Shown: positions 1 through 8,979 of the stretch, one piece after another
Position numbering within the stretch: the first letter of the stretch is position 1
Layout of the letters: each line of letters opens with the position of its first letter
Assembly (NCBI GenBank): GCA_902786745.1
Contig: CADADR010000003.1
Location: 203,279-267,278, forward strand
Length of the DNA: 64,000 bases
Direction of reading: 5' to 3'
DNA from: an uncultured Bacteroidia bacterium
GTDB taxonomy: Bacteria > Bacteroidota > Bacteroidia > Bacteroidales > F082
Notes under the pieces: generated by a model
What the model saw: the letters and a program-made list of their open reading frames with translations, nothing else
Database searches by the model: none
Told to the model about the DNA's origin: nothing
Made by a program: the position numbers and the translations under genes

Positions 1-2416
1 CCTGCGGATTCAACGAGAGCGGATAACGCATCTCCAAGGTGTACTTAGTCATGAGGTTACCACCCGTGCCTCCCGAGCTGGAGTTGTTATAATAGCCCGG
101 CGTGAGGGCGTTGTTGCCGTAGCCACGCATACCCACCAACTCACGGCTGTCCATGGAGATGTTGTTCAAGCCATCACCACCGAGATAGTAACGGTGGAAC
201 GGCGTGGGACCGATCTGACTGTTGAAGTGGCCCAGATAGCCAAAGCGCACACGGGTCATCATCACGAGCTTGTCGTAGAGTTCGGTATACCATGCTGCCT
301 TGAAGCTCCAGCGGTGCATCTCGATCCACTTGTATTTTTCGTTCTCTTCGAGGCTGCTGTAATCCTTACTGGAAAGGAGGGAATAAGGCGGCGTGATCTC
401 AAGTCCCAGCTGGAACTCAGAGCCGTTGCGCGGATAGATGGGCTGGCTCACCGAGTTACGCGACAGGACGAAGTTGTAGCTGATAAGGTTGAACTGGCCA
501 TTGCCGTCGCCGACATTCAGATAACCGGTTTGGTAGTTGTTCAGATTATAACGTTTCAGATTGATGCCCTGATACAGGCTGAAGTAGTCGTCAGGCCAGG
601 TCAAACGACGACCCAAACCGATGGTACCACCCGTCATCTTGAACCAACCCCAGTCAGGAGAGGTTCTGTCAACATATTTGGAGAAATAGGATTGGTAGAG
701 CGAAACCGTCAACGCATTGGGCTTACGTCCGCCCAGCCAAGGCTCCGTGAACGAAAGACCATAGGAGATGTAATGCGTGCCATAGGTGGTGACGTTGAGC
801 GAGAGCTTCTGACCGTCGCCCATGGGCAGAGGCCGCCAGGCCTTCTTGTTGAAGATGTTGCGCATCGAGAAGTTGGAGAACTGCAATCCCGCCTCCAACA
901 TCAAGAAACCGGCGCCATAACCCGCAGAAAAACGGATCTGGTCGGCAGCGGCTTCCTCGACGGAATAGTTGATGTCGACAGTATTGTCGGAGTAGTTTGG
1001 CTGCACGTCGGGATTGATGCTCTCCTGGTTGAAGAAGCCCAACGTGGCCAGCTCGCGGATGGAACGAACAACGTCGCTACGGCTGTAGAGCTGTCCCGGA
1101 CGGGTGTACAGTTCGCGCAGCACCACATGGTCGTAGGTCTTGGTATTGCCCGTGAGCGTCACATTGTTGATGCGGGCCTGCTTGCCTTCAGTAAGGCGTA
1201 TCTCCAAATCGATGGAGTCGTTATCCACAGCAACTTCGACCGGGTCGACACGGAAGAAGAGGTAACCGTCGTCCATATACAGCGAACTGATGTCGAGGTT
1301 GGTCTCGCTATAGTTCAGGTTCTTGTCGAGCAGCTCCTTATTATAAACGTCGCCAGGCTTAATACCCAAGATGGAATTGAGGGTCTCGTCGGAGTATTTG
1401 GTGTTGCCCGTCCAGTTGATGTTGCGGTAATGGTAGCGGTTGCCTTCGTCGATGACGAGGTCGATACCCAAGTTCTTGTCGTCAATGCGGTAGACCGAAT
1501 CTCTGACGATGCGTGCATCACGGTAGCCTTTCGCATTGTATTTCTCAATGATATGCTTCTTGTCGTCAACGTAGTTGCTCTCGAGGAACTTCGACGCCTT
1601 GAAGATACGCGGACGATAGTTGTCGTAGAAGTATTCCTCCACACCCGTGATGGCCCTCAGCGGCTTCAGCGTAATCACATCAGCCACCGTATTCACCACG
1701 AGGGGACCCAGGGGCGACAGCGGATCGAAATGACCGCGTTGCTTAGTGTCTTTCATGGCTGCAAGGATCTGCCCGTCAGCGAGATGTTCGTTGCCTATCA
1801 CGTTGATCTTCCCAATCTTCACTTTTGGCCCTTTGTTGATATAAATCTGCATATCGATATAATTCTCGCGGGCGGTGTCGGCCACTTGCTGGATATCGAT
1901 ATCAACGTTGTTATAGCCTTTCTCGTAATAATAGCCTTCGATGATGCGGGTGGTCTTCGTCAGGAGGTGGTCGGTGGCGATGTCGCCACGCGACAGGTTG
2001 ATCTTGTTGCGGATGTCATCGGCCTCGCTCTTTTTGATGCCCTTGAAAGAGAACTTAGAGACGCGGGGGCGCTCTTTGATACAAATCTGCAGAAACACTT
2101 TGTTGCCCACAAAATTTGTGGCATTGATGGCCACATCCTCAAACAGGCCCTGCTCCCAGATCTTGCGGATGGCACGGCTGATGTCGTCGCCCGGAATCTT
2201 GATGGTATTGCCCACCCTCAAGTCGGCAATCATGCTCAACATAGAGCCATCGACATATTTGGCGCCATCAACGACGATACCGCCAATCTCATATTCGCGG
2301 GGGCTGGAATAATCGATCTCCGAGAGGTCGTCGCCGATTTGGATCTGGGCGAAGGCAGCACTCCCGAAGCCCAGCAGTGTCATAAGCAGTAGTAAAGGAA
2401 TATATCTCAATCGCAT
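1..2416 (-). CDS. bamA: Outer membrane protein assembly factor BamA (partial, C-terminus off window)
   Basis: Central beta-barrel subunit of the BAM complex, which inserts proteins into the outer membrane. Reading the minus strand from the ATG at 2416 gives an uninterrupted frame of 805 codons to the window edge. It has a signal peptide (residues 1-24, cut near AFAQ), then five POTRA-like repeats (about 40-480; EIGGIVVDGAKY opens the first), then a barrel from about residue 490 (FSAGYGAGFLMLEAG) with the conserved loop motif MRGYGNN near residue 763. Only the last strands are missing. The gene starts 15 bp after the uppS stop, so the two are probably cotranscribed. The long plus-strand frame opposite it (194-2392) has no protein-like features and is a shadow. 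Identification is firm. Confidence 0.96.
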   Translation of the reverse strand, partial: MRLRYIPLLLLMTLLGFGSAAFAQIQIGDDLSEIDYSSPREYEIGGIVVDGAKYVDGSMLSMIADLRVGNTIKIPGDDISRAIRKIWEQGLFEDVAINATNFVGNKVFLQICIKERPRVSKFSFKGIKKSEADDIRNKINLSRGDIATDHLLTKTTRIIEGYYYEKGYNNVDIDIQQVADTARENYIDMQIYINKGPKVKIGKINVIGNEHLADGQILAAMKDTKQRGHFDPLSPLGPLVVNTVADVITLKPLRAITGVEEYFYDNYRPRIFKASKFLESNYVDDKKHIIEKYNAKGYRDARIVRDSVYRIDDKNLGIDLVIDEGNRYHYRNINWTGNTKYSDETLNSILGIKPGDVYNKELLDKNLNYSETNLDISSLYMDDGYLFFRVDPVEVAVDNDSIDLEIRLTEGKQARINNVTLTGNTKTYDHVVLRELYTRPGQLYSRSDVVRSIRELATLGFFNQESINPDVQPNYSDNTVDINYSVEEAAADQIRFSAGYGAGFLMLEAGLQFSNFSMRNIFNKKAWRPLPMGDGQKLSLNVTTYGTHYISYGLSFTEPWLGGRKPNALTVSLYQSYFSKYVDRTSPDWGWFKMTGGTIGLGRRLTWPDDYFSLYQGINLKRYNLNNYQTGYLNVGDGNGQFNLISYNFVLSRNSVSQPIYPRNGSEFQLGLEITPPYSLLSSKDYSSLEENEKYKWIEMHRWSFKAAWYTELYDKLVMMTRVRFGYLGHFNSQIGPTPFHRYYLGGDGLNNISMDSRELVGMRGYGNNALTPGYYNNSSSGGTGGNLMTKYTLEMRYPLSLNPQ

Positions 2417-2431
2417 AGTTCTATCTTTCAA

Positions 2432-3190
2432 TCATTGTTTGGTTACTTGTTCGCTAGTCTTGCCAAACCGACGTTCACGGTGTTGGTAGTTGAGGATGGC
2501 CTCGTAGAGGTCCGCCTTGCGGAAGTCAGGCCAGTATTTAGGGGTAAAATAGAGTTCGGAGTAAGCCAACTGCCACAACAGGAAGTTGCTGATGCGCTCT
2601 TCACCGCTGGTGCGTACCAGTAGCTCGGGGTCGGGCATGCCTGCCGTGGAGAGGTAGGACGCCAAGGTGGCATCCGTGATGGCCTCGGGGGCGAGACGGC
2701 CTTCGGCCACTTCCTGTGCCATGCGGCGCGAGGCTTGGGTGAGGTCCCAGCGGCCCGAATAGCTCAACGCCAAGGTCAAGGTCATACGGGTGTTATGGCT
2801 GGTGCCGTCGATGGCTTGCATCAGCTGTTCATAGTTGGCTTTGGGCAGACTCCCCAAGTCGCCGATGGCGTTGAGGCGTATGTTGTTCTTGTTCAAGGTG
2901 GCAGTCTCAGCCTTGATGGTCTGGGCCAACAGCGTCATCAGTCCCGTGACTTCGGCGAGTGGTCGGTTCCAGTTCTCGGTGGAGAAAGCATACAAAGTCA
3001 GATACGACACACCGAGTTCGGCGCAGGCTTCGGAGACCTCGCGCACCGACTGGATGGCGCTCTGATGGCCGAAGATACGCTGCTTGCCGCGTTCCTTGGC
3101 CCAACGTCCGTTGCCGTCCATGATGATGGCAATGTGCTGCGGCAGGCGCGCCATGTCGATTTGTTGCTTCAACTGTTCCTTGAGTTCCAT
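2432..3190 (-). CDS. uppS: Isoprenyl (undecaprenyl) diphosphate synthase
   Basis: Cytoplasmic cis-prenyltransferase that extends farnesyl diphosphate with isopentenyl diphosphate to make the C55 lipid carrier for peptidoglycan and O-antigen. The protein has 252 residues, normal for the family. The substrate and Mg-binding signature DGNGRWAKERGKQRIFGH lies at about 25-42, and the C-terminal signature RTSGEERISNFLLWQLAYSE at about 193-212. The ATG at 3190 lies 2 bp from the stop of the upstream porG-like gene, and bamA follows 15 bp downstream. This places it inside an envelope operon nadK-porG-uppS-bamA. Confidence 0.95.
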   Translation of the reverse strand: MELKEQLKQQIDMARLPQHIAIIMDGNGRWAKERGKQRIFGHQSAIQSVREVSEACAELGVSYLTLYAFSTENWNRPLAEVTGLMTLLAQTIKAETATLNKNNIRLNAIGDLGSLPKANYEQLMQAIDGTSHNTRMTLTLALSYSGRWDLTQASRRMAQEVAEGRLAPEAITDATLASYLSTAGMPDPELLVRTSGEERISNFLLWQLAYSELYFTPKYWPDFRKADLYEAILNYQHRERRFGKTSEQVTKQ

Positions 3191-3192
3191 GT

Positions 3193-4032
3193 TCAGAATT
3201 TGCTAAGATTGCAACCCCTTCCGTCGGGGAGGTTGATTTTCCAGGTCAACGACACGCGTGCCATGCCAAACCAATCGTTGAAGGCAGAGTTGCCACGCTG
3301 TTGTCCAGCGATATAATTACCCGAGGGGTCGCTTAAGTCGTATGTCGTCTCACCGATTTCAACGGTGGCATGCTCTTCAGGATAAACCGTGGCCACATCG
3401 TCGAGATAGTCGGTGAAGGTCTTCTGCATCCTCCACTCCATCGTGGCTGCGATGTGACGCGACAAGGCCAACTTGACGCCAAAGCCGAAGGGGATGGAGA
3501 GACCCACTGGGCTCGACTTCACAGAGAGTTTGTCATACCATTTGACCTCGCCCTCAGGACCCTCGGTGGCAATATTACGCAGATTCACCAAGGTGTCGCC
3601 CACCTGCACAAACGGTGTGTATTGGAACACGGAGATGCCGCCAAAGATATAAGGCGACACGTTACGTTTGGGGTTGCCCGTATAATACTCCAGGAAGTTG
3701 AACTCCACAACCAAACTCACGTCGTTGATCTTGGTCAGGAAATTCAATCCACGCTCAGGACGCCATTTGATCTGCTCATCCGATGCCTTGACAGTGGCGT
3801 GGGTGTAATCCAAACGATAGGTCCAACGGCTGTTCTCATTGAAACGCACTATACCACCATACTGCAGGTCAGCCATGGCAAAAGGCAACAAAGGATTGAG
3901 GTCGCCCATATAATAACTCACGCCACCATGGGGACCGATTTCCAGTGTTTTGGGGTCGTCAAACTGGGCATTGGCATTAAAAACAATAGCCAAACAGCTG
4001 ACTATCAATAATAAACGAAGTTTTCTCCACAT
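3193..4032 (-). CDS. porG: PorG-like outer membrane beta-barrel protein (DUF6089 family)
   Basis: The protein has 279 residues with a signal peptide (MWRKLRLLLIVSCLAIVFNA, cut near NAQ) and a body of alternating beta strands typical of a small outer membrane barrel (IGPHGGVSYYMGDLNP, LDYTHATVKASD, ISVFQYTPFVQVG, PFGFGVKLALS). DUF6089 proteins in this position, between nadK and uppS, include PorG of the type IX secretion system. The homology call rests on sequence style and gene order, so a T9SS role is inferred. I start it at the ATG at 4032. A TTG in frame at 4047 lies inside a TACCTTTG promoter element and is unlikely to be used. Confidence 0.75.
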   Translation of the reverse strand: MWRKLRLLLIVSCLAIVFNANAQFDDPKTLEIGPHGGVSYYMGDLNPLLPFAMADLQYGGIVRFNENSRWTYRLDYTHATVKASDEQIKWRPERGLNFLTKINDVSLVVEFNFLEYYTGNPKRNVSPYIFGGISVFQYTPFVQVGDTLVNLRNIATEGPEGEVKWYDKLSVKSSPVGLSIPFGFGVKLALSRHIAATMEWRMQKTFTDYLDDVATVYPEEHATVEIGETTYDLSDPSGNYIAGQQRGNSAFNDWFGMARVSLTWKINLPDGRGCNLSKF

Positions 4033-4044
4033 AATTTTATCGTG

Positions 4045-4052
4045 CAAAGGTA
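4045..4052 (-). promoter_or_regulatory. -7 element (TACCTTTG) of the porG-uppS-bamA unit
   Basis: TACCTTTG on the minus strand matches the Bacteroidetes primary sigma -7 consensus TAnnTTTG and lies 12 bp before the porG ATG. The leader would be under 10 nt. No clear -33 TTTG is seen, so this rests on the -7 element alone. Confidence 0.45.
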
Positions 4053-4080
4053 TGAAATTTTCTAATGAAAACGTCAGAAA

Positions 4081-4956
4081 TCAATTTCTATTGTCTTTTC
4101 CCCACATCAACTTGTTGCGGATGGTGCCGAAAAAGTCCTCGCCGCGCATCCTGACCAAGTTGAGGCAGAAGCCTGCCTTGCGTACCTCCAGTTGCACAGA
4201 AGTATCTAACGTACAGCTCCTTGAGTCCATACTGAAGACGAATTTCTTCTCGCGTCCCTCCACCTGGATACGGATGGTGCTGTCGTCGGGGATGACCACA
4301 GGACGCACCGTCAGATTGTGGGTCGCGATAGGCGTGATGACGAAGTTCTTCGCATTGGGTGCGATGATGGGACCGCCTGCGCTCAGCGAGTAGGCTGTGG
4401 AACCCGTCGGGGTGGCCAGCAGGATGCCGTCGCCCCAATAGGTATTGAGATAGACATCGTCGACAAACACCTTGATAGCCAACAGACTATGCTCCGGGTT
4501 ACGGATAACGTTCAACTCGTTGAGGGCATATTTCACATTGTCGAAGACCTTCTCCGGTGAAACAAGCTCCAAGAGGGTGCGCTGCTCGACGGTATAGTCA
4601 CCAGAGACCACACTGCGCACCGCCATGGCAATCTCGTTTTTGGAGGTGCTGGAGAGGAAGCCCAAGCGACCCATGTTGATGCCCGCCACGGGAATGCCCG
4701 AGTCGAGGACGAAGGGCACCGTGTCGAGGATGGTACCGTCGCCACCAATGGAGAACAGCAGGTCGGCCTTCAGGTCTTCATGCGAGTGAAAGACTGTGTA
4801 TTGAACGCCTTCGGGGACATAGGCGGCGACAATGTCGGCAAAAGGCTGGTAAACAGCGATTTCAAGATGGTTGTCAGCCAGTTCCTTGAACAGTTGTCGC
4901 ATATACTCCCCATTCTCAGGGGCGATGGTCTTTCCAAATAGGGCGATGGTTTTCAT
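4081..4956 (-). CDS. nadK: NAD kinase
   Basis: Phosphorylates NAD to NADP with ATP in the cytoplasm. The 291-residue protein carries the diagnostic GGDGT motif at 71-75 (SIGGDGTILDTVPFV), the NMGRLGFLS segment, and the second conserved block GDGILLATPTGSTAYSLSAG that binds NAD. The start at 4956 is an ATG. The gene heads a minus-strand cluster with porG, uppS and bamA, although a -7 element between nadK and porG suggests the downstream genes can be transcribed on their own. Two GACGCAT hairpin repeats lie just upstream. Confidence 0.95.
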   Translation of the reverse strand: MKTIALFGKTIAPENGEYMRQLFKELADNHLEIAVYQPFADIVAAYVPEGVQYTVFHSHEDLKADLLFSIGGDGTILDTVPFVLDSGIPVAGINMGRLGFLSSTSKNEIAMAVRSVVSGDYTVEQRTLLELVSPEKVFDNVKYALNELNVIRNPEHSLLAIKVFVDDVYLNTYWGDGILLATPTGSTAYSLSAGGPIIAPNAKNFVITPIATHNLTVRPVVIPDDSTIRIQVEGREKKFVFSMDSRSCTLDTSVQLEVRKAGFCLNLVRMRGEDFFGTIRNKLMWGKDNRN

Positions 4957-4973
4957 ATTCGTTCGTTTTTCTC

Positions 4974-5018
4974 GGACGCATGCGATGCGTCATTTTTACA
5001 GGACGCATGCGATGCGTC
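4974..5018. repeat. Two copies of a short palindromic repeat (GGACGCATGCGATGCGTC)
   Basis: An 18-bp unit occurs at 4974-4991 and again at 5001-5018. Each unit holds a perfect 7-bp stem (GACGCAT/ATGCGTC) around a GCG loop. The second copy continues into CCTACG, and the complement of its CTA is the TAG stop codon of rsgA. The layout is that of REP-like elements between genes. It may also act as a weak terminator or mRNA stabiliser for rsgA transcripts. Confidence 0.75.
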
Positions 5019-5019
5019 C

Positions 5020-5958
5020 CTACGATCCTTCTTCTTTAACTGAATCATGGCTCTCACCCGTCATCATGCGGATGTAATTCACATAACGCCAGTCGGCGAT
5101 GTCGCCGTTTTCGACGGCTTCCTTCACTGCACAGCCGGGCTCGTGGGTATGGGTGCAGTTGGCGAAACGGCACTCGCTCATCAAGTTGCGCATCTCGGGG
5201 AAACGCTGTGCCAAGGTCTCTTTCTCGAGGTCGTACAGCACAAACTCCTTGATGCCAGGCGTATCCACAATCCATGCACCGAAGTCGAGATGATGCATCT
5301 CGGCAAAGGTGGTGGTATGTTTGCCTTTTTCGTGGTAGTCGGAGATGGCTCCGATGCGGACATTCAGCGAGGGATCGAGAGCGTTCACGAGGGCTGACTT
5401 GCCAACGCCTGAATGGCCCGAGAACAGGCATATCTTGCCTTGCATCAAGGCTTTCAGTTGGTCAATTTGGAAGCCTGTCTTGGCCGAAACACCGAAAGAG
5501 GTGTAGCCTAGGCTCTGGTAGTATTCCATCAACACGCACATCTCCCCTATCTGCTCATCGGTATAGAGGTCACACTTGTTGAACACCAAGGCGGCCGGGA
5601 TATGATAGGCTTCGGCGGTCACCAAAAAGCGGTCGATGAAGCCAGTGGAGGTGCGTGGCTGGGCGATGGTAGCCACCACGATGGCCAAGTCGACATTGGC
5701 AGCAATGATATGCGAGGCCTTGCTCAAGTTGACCGACTGACGGACAATCACGTTATCGCGTGGCTCGATCTTTTTGATCACGCCGGTGTCCTTGCCAGGC
5801 TCCTGCTCAAACTGCACGTTGTCGCCCACCGCCACGGGATTGGTGGAGCGTATGCCGTCCAGACGGATCTTTCCGCGCAGGCGACACTCCCACTGTCGTC
5901 CCTGTTCGTCAAGGACGATGTACCAACTGCCCGTCGATTTGATGACCTTGCCTAGCAT
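5020..5958 (-). CDS. rsgA: Ribosome small-subunit-dependent GTPase RsgA (YjeQ)
   Basis: Circularly permuted GTPase that checks late assembly of the 30S ribosomal subunit. The 312-residue protein has an OB fold (about 1-70), the G4 motif NKCD ahead of the G1 motif GHSGVGKS, then DTPGIKEF (G3): the permuted order is diagnostic. A C-terminal zinc site follows (CRFANCTHTHEPGCAV). The ATG at 5958 overlaps the dprA stop by 7 bp, so the two are probably translationally coupled. Its TAG stop lies in the edge of a REP-like repeat (see 4974-5018), so the last few residues may have been set by repeat insertion. Confidence 0.95.
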   Translation of the reverse strand: MLGKVIKSTGSWYIVLDEQGRQWECRLRGKIRLDGIRSTNPVAVGDNVQFEQEPGKDTGVIKKIEPRDNVIVRQSVNLSKASHIIAANVDLAIVVATIAQPRTSTGFIDRFLVTAEAYHIPAALVFNKCDLYTDEQIGEMCVLMEYYQSLGYTSFGVSAKTGFQIDQLKALMQGKICLFSGHSGVGKSALVNALDPSLNVRIGAISDYHEKGKHTTTFAEMHHLDFGAWIVDTPGIKEFVLYDLEKETLAQRFPEMRNLMSECRFANCTHTHEPGCAVKEAVENGDIADWRYVNYIRMMTGESHDSVKEEGS

Positions 5959-7049
5959 TTCTGATATCGCTTTCCCGGCAATGCCATCAGCACACCGTCG
6001 AATTCCAAATTCAATAACAAAGCTGCTATCTTCGTGGTCGGCAGCTCCGACTTCACGATGATGTCGTCAAGACTGACGACGGCATTTGCGCCGAAGCAGT
6101 CCATGATTAGCTTTTCCTCCTCGCTGAACTCGCGGAACAAAGCGGTTTGTTTCTCAGCCTTAGTCTCTGAGTCCCAGCGCATGATGTAACGCAGGTTGAG
6201 CACGCTTTCCATGAGGTGGGCACGGTTGGTTCGGATGAGGTAATTACAGCCTTGGCTGTAAATGTCCATCACGCGACCGGGATAGGCAAACACATCGCGG
6301 CTATAAGAGTTGGCCAAGTCGGCCGTAATCAGCGAGCCGCCTTTCATCGCCGACTCGATGACCACCACGGCGTCGGCCATGCCTGCGATGATGCGGTTGC
6401 GACGCGGGAAGTTCTCGCGGTCGGGCAAGGTGCCGCTCATGCACTCCGTAAGTAGGCCTCCGCCCTGCTCCACCATGTCAGTGGCCAGCTTCTTGTTGGG
6501 CGCAGGATAGATCTGCTGCATGCCGCTGCCCATCACACCTACCGTAGGGATGCCTTGCTTCACCGAGGCCTTATGGGCACAGGTGTCTACACCATAGGCC
6601 AATCCGCTTACGATCAGCACATTGTCATCCTTCAAATCCTCCACCAACTGGTTGCAGTTCTCTTTGCCGTATTCCGTGATGTTACGTGTGCCGACGATGG
6701 CCACCACGCGGTTGGCGTTGAGGTTGGCCTTGCCCTTGTAATACAGCATCATCGGGGCGTCGTCGCACTGCGACAGACGGCGCGGATAATCCGAATCAAG
6801 GAAAAACAAGGGTTGAATGTCATTTTTCTCTATGAACTCAATCTCCTCCTCTGCCCTTTTCAAGTATTCCTTGGGCTTGCAGATAGCGTCGATGGAGGCC
6901 TCGCGCATACCCGTGATCTTCTCCAACGACTTGCGCTTCTCCTTGAAGATAGCCTCGGCGCTGCCGCAATACTGCACGAATTTCTTCCCGCTGATATCAC
7001 CGATACCAGGGAGTAATGTCAATGCAATTTGATATTGGAGGGCGGTCAT
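5952..7049 (-). CDS. dprA: DNA-processing protein DprA
   Basis: Binds incoming single-stranded DNA and loads RecA during natural transformation; it is also kept in many non-competent bacteria. The 365-residue protein has an N-terminal helix-hairpin-helix region (LLPGIGDISGKKF), the Rossmann-like DprA domain with VAIVGTRNITEYG, SGLAYGVDTCAHK and GSGMQQIYPAPN, and a C-terminal winged-helix region (ALLLNLEFDGVLMALPG). The ATG at 7049 is preceded by a 7-bp tandem repeat separating it from lepA. It overlaps rsgA by 7 bp. Confidence 0.94.
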   Translation of the reverse strand: MTALQYQIALTLLPGIGDISGKKFVQYCGSAEAIFKEKRKSLEKITGMREASIDAICKPKEYLKRAEEEIEFIEKNDIQPLFFLDSDYPRRLSQCDDAPMMLYYKGKANLNANRVVAIVGTRNITEYGKENCNQLVEDLKDDNVLIVSGLAYGVDTCAHKASVKQGIPTVGVMGSGMQQIYPAPNKKLATDMVEQGGGLLTECMSGTLPDRENFPRRNRIIAGMADAVVVIESAMKGGSLITADLANSYSRDVFAYPGRVMDIYSQGCNYLIRTNRAHLMESVLNLRYIMRWDSETKAEKQTALFREFSEEEKLIMDCFGANAVVSLDDIIVKSELPTTKIAALLLNLEFDGVLMALPGKRYQKC

Positions 7050-7053
7050 TTAG

Positions 7054-7095
7054 TTTAGAGTTTAGAGTTTAGAGTTTAGTGTTTAGAGTTTAGAG
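7054..7095. repeat. Tandem 7-bp repeat (TTTAGAG, six units)
   Basis: Six uninterrupted units of TTTAGAG (the fourth is TTTAGTG) fill most of the 51 bp between the lepA stop and the dprA start, preceded by a partial unit. A shorter version (GAGTTTAGAGTTTA) occurs at 11686-11700 between fur and purA. Repeats of this kind can change length by slippage; here that would alter only dprA leader spacing. Confidence 0.85.
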
Positions 7096-7100
7096 AAGGA

Positions 7101-8888
7101 TCAATCCAATTTCAGGACGGCAAGGAACGCCGACTGTGGCACTTCGACGTTGCCGATCTGACGCATGCGTTTCTTACCTGCCTTCTGTTTTTCGAGCAGT
7201 TTGCGTTTACGGGAGACGTCACCGCCGTAACACTTTGCCGTCACATCCTTACGCACCTGCCGCACCGTTTCGCGGGCGATGATCTTCGCGCCGATGGCCG
7301 CTTGAATAGCAATGTCGAACTGGTGACGTGGTATCAATTCCTTCAGCTTCTCGCACATGCGGCGACCGAAGTCGTAGGCATGACCACGGTGAATCAAAGT
7401 CGACAAGGCGTCGACAGACTCGCCGTTTAGCATGATGTCGAGTTTCACCAAGTCGGCATCTTGATAGCCGGCGATATGATAGTCGAAGGAGGCATAGCCC
7501 TTCGAGATGGATTTCAGCTTGTCGTAGAAGTCAAAGACGATTTCGCTCAACGGCATCTGGAAGGTCAGCTCCACACGGTCGGTGGAGAGGTAGACCTGGT
7601 TTTTCAACACGCCACGACGGTCGATGCAGAGCGTCATGATGGGTCCGGTGAACTCGTTCTTCGAGATGATTTGCGCGAGGATATAAGGTTCTTCGATATG
7701 GTCGATCTTGGTCACCTCGGGCAAGCCGCTGGGGTTGTGCACCTCGATCATCTCGCCATCGGTCTTGAAGCACTTGAACGACACGTTGGGCACCGTGGTG
7801 ATGACATCCATGTCGAACTCGCGGTCGAGGCGTTCCTGCACAATCTCCATGTGCAAGAGGCCCAAGAAGCCGCAACGGAAGCCGAAGCCCAGTGCGGCCG
7901 ACGACTCTGGCTCCCAAACCAAGGAAGCGTCGTTGAGTTGCAGCTTCTCCAACGAAGCGCGCAGCTCCTCATAGTCGTCCGCGTCAACGGGATAGATACC
8001 CGCAAACAGCATGGGTTTCACGTTCTCAAAGCCCGCCACCGGTTCGGCACAGGGGCGTTCGACATGCGTGATGGTGTCGCCCACCTTGACCTCCTTTGAG
8101 GTCTTGATGCCCGAGATGATGTAGCCCACGTCGCCCGCAGAGAGTTCCTGCTTAGGCACTTGCTTCAGCTGCAACACACCAATCTCGTCGGCGTTGTATT
8201 CCTTACCCGTGGCGAAGAACTTCACCAAGTCGTTGGTATGCATCGTGCCGTTCATGATACGGAAATAGGCGATGATGCCACGGAACGAGTTAAACACCGA
8301 GTCGAAGATAAGGGCTTGCAGCGGTGCTTCGGGGTCGCCCTTCGGGCATGGGATGCGCTCCACGATAGCATCGAGCACAGCAGGCACGCCTTCGCCTGTT
8401 CGGGCGCTGACCTTCAGGATCTCGCTCGGGTCGCAGCCCAAGAGGTCCACCATCTGGTCTTCCACAATGTCGACCATGGCGCTGTCCATGTCGATCTTGT
8501 TCATTACGGGGATGATCTCAAGGTCGTGTTCAAGGGCAGAATAGAGATTGGCAATGGTCTGGGCCTGAATGCCTTGTGTGGCATCCACCACCAATAATGC
8601 ACCTTCGCAAGCCGCGATGCTGCGCGACACCTCGTAGGAGAAGTCGACGTGACCAGGAGTATCGATGAGGTTGAGGGTGTATTCCTCGCCCTTGTAGTTG
8701 TATTTCATCTGGATGGCGTGGCTCTTGATGGTGATGCCGCGCTCACGCTCAAGGTCCATATCGTCGAGCACCTGGTCGACCAATTCCTTGGAGTTGAGGG
8801 TATGTGTCAGTTCCAAAAGCCTATCGGCCAAGGTCGATTTGCCATGGTCGATATGGGCAATGATGCAAAAATTTCGGATGTTTTTCAT
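7101..8888 (-). CDS. lepA: Elongation factor 4 (LepA) GTPase
   Basis: Translational GTPase that back-translocates or remodels ribosomes. From the ATG at 8888 the protein has 595 residues, the usual length. It has G1 [17 protein letters not shown]3 DTPGHVDF and G4 NKID in the first 140 residues, then EF-G-like domains and the LepA-specific C-terminus ([17 protein letters not shown]). An in-frame extension to 9002 exists but would overlap rel and lies upstream of the conserved [16 protein letters not shown] start, so I reject it. A TATTTTTG -7 element at 8897-8904 would give an almost leaderless mRNA. Transcribed divergently from rel. Confidence 0.96.
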   Translation of the reverse strand: MKNIRNFCIIAHIDHGKSTLADRLLELTHTLNSKELVDQVLDDMDLERERGITIKSHAIQMKYNYKGEEYTLNLIDTPGHVDFSYEVSRSIAACEGALLVVDATQGIQAQTIANLYSALEHDLEIIPVMNKIDMDSAMVDIVEDQMVDLLGCDPSEILKVSARTGEGVPAVLDAIVERIPCPKGDPEAPLQALIFDSVFNSFRGIIAYFRIMNGTMHTNDLVKFFATGKEYNADEIGVLQLKQVPKQELSAGDVGYIISGIKTSKEVKVGDTITHVERPCAEPVAGFENVKPMLFAGIYPVDADDYEELRASLEKLQLNDASLVWEPESSAALGFGFRCGFLGLLHMEIVQERLDREFDMDVITTVPNVSFKCFKTDGEMIEVHNPSGLPEVTKIDHIEEPYILAQIISKNEFTGPIMTLCIDRRGVLKNQVYLSTDRVELTFQMPLSEIVFDFYDKLKSISKGYASFDYHIAGYQDADLVKLDIMLNGESVDALSTLIHRGHAYDFGRRMCEKLKELIPRHQFDIAIQAAIGAKIIARETVRQVRKDVTAKCYGGDVSRKRKLLEKQKAGKKRMRQIGNVEVPQSAFLAVLKLD

Positions 8889-8896
8889 TATGGGCG

Positions 8897-8904
8897 CAAA
8901 AATA
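8897..8904 (-). promoter_or_regulatory. -7 element (TATTTTTG) of lepA
   Basis: Matches TAnnTTTG on the minus strand and ends 8 bp before the lepA ATG, so transcription would begin only a few bases from the start codon. No convincing -33 element at the standard 19-bp spacing. Confidence 0.45.
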
Positions 8905-8948
8905 CAAAAAAAATCCTCGTTCCTTGACTCATAAAAAAGGATTATGCA

Positions 8949-8956
8949 TAATTTTG
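8949..8956 (+). promoter_or_regulatory. -7 element (TAATTTTG) of rel
   Basis: Matches TAnnTTTG, 23 bp before the rel ATG. A TTGAC lies 22 bp further upstream, slightly wider than the usual 19 bp. Divergent to the lepA promoter 45 bp away. Confidence 0.45.
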
Positions 8957-8979
8957 CAGTCTGAAAAAGAAGATTGCCT

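Noticed and set aside
194..2392. Long plus-strand open frame opposite bamA
   Set aside because: It has no recognisable protein features and mirrors bamA codon composition; BamA motifs on the minus strand are clear.
8974..8979. TTG start for rel
   Set aside because: An ATG two codons downstream is a better start and matches the promoter distance.
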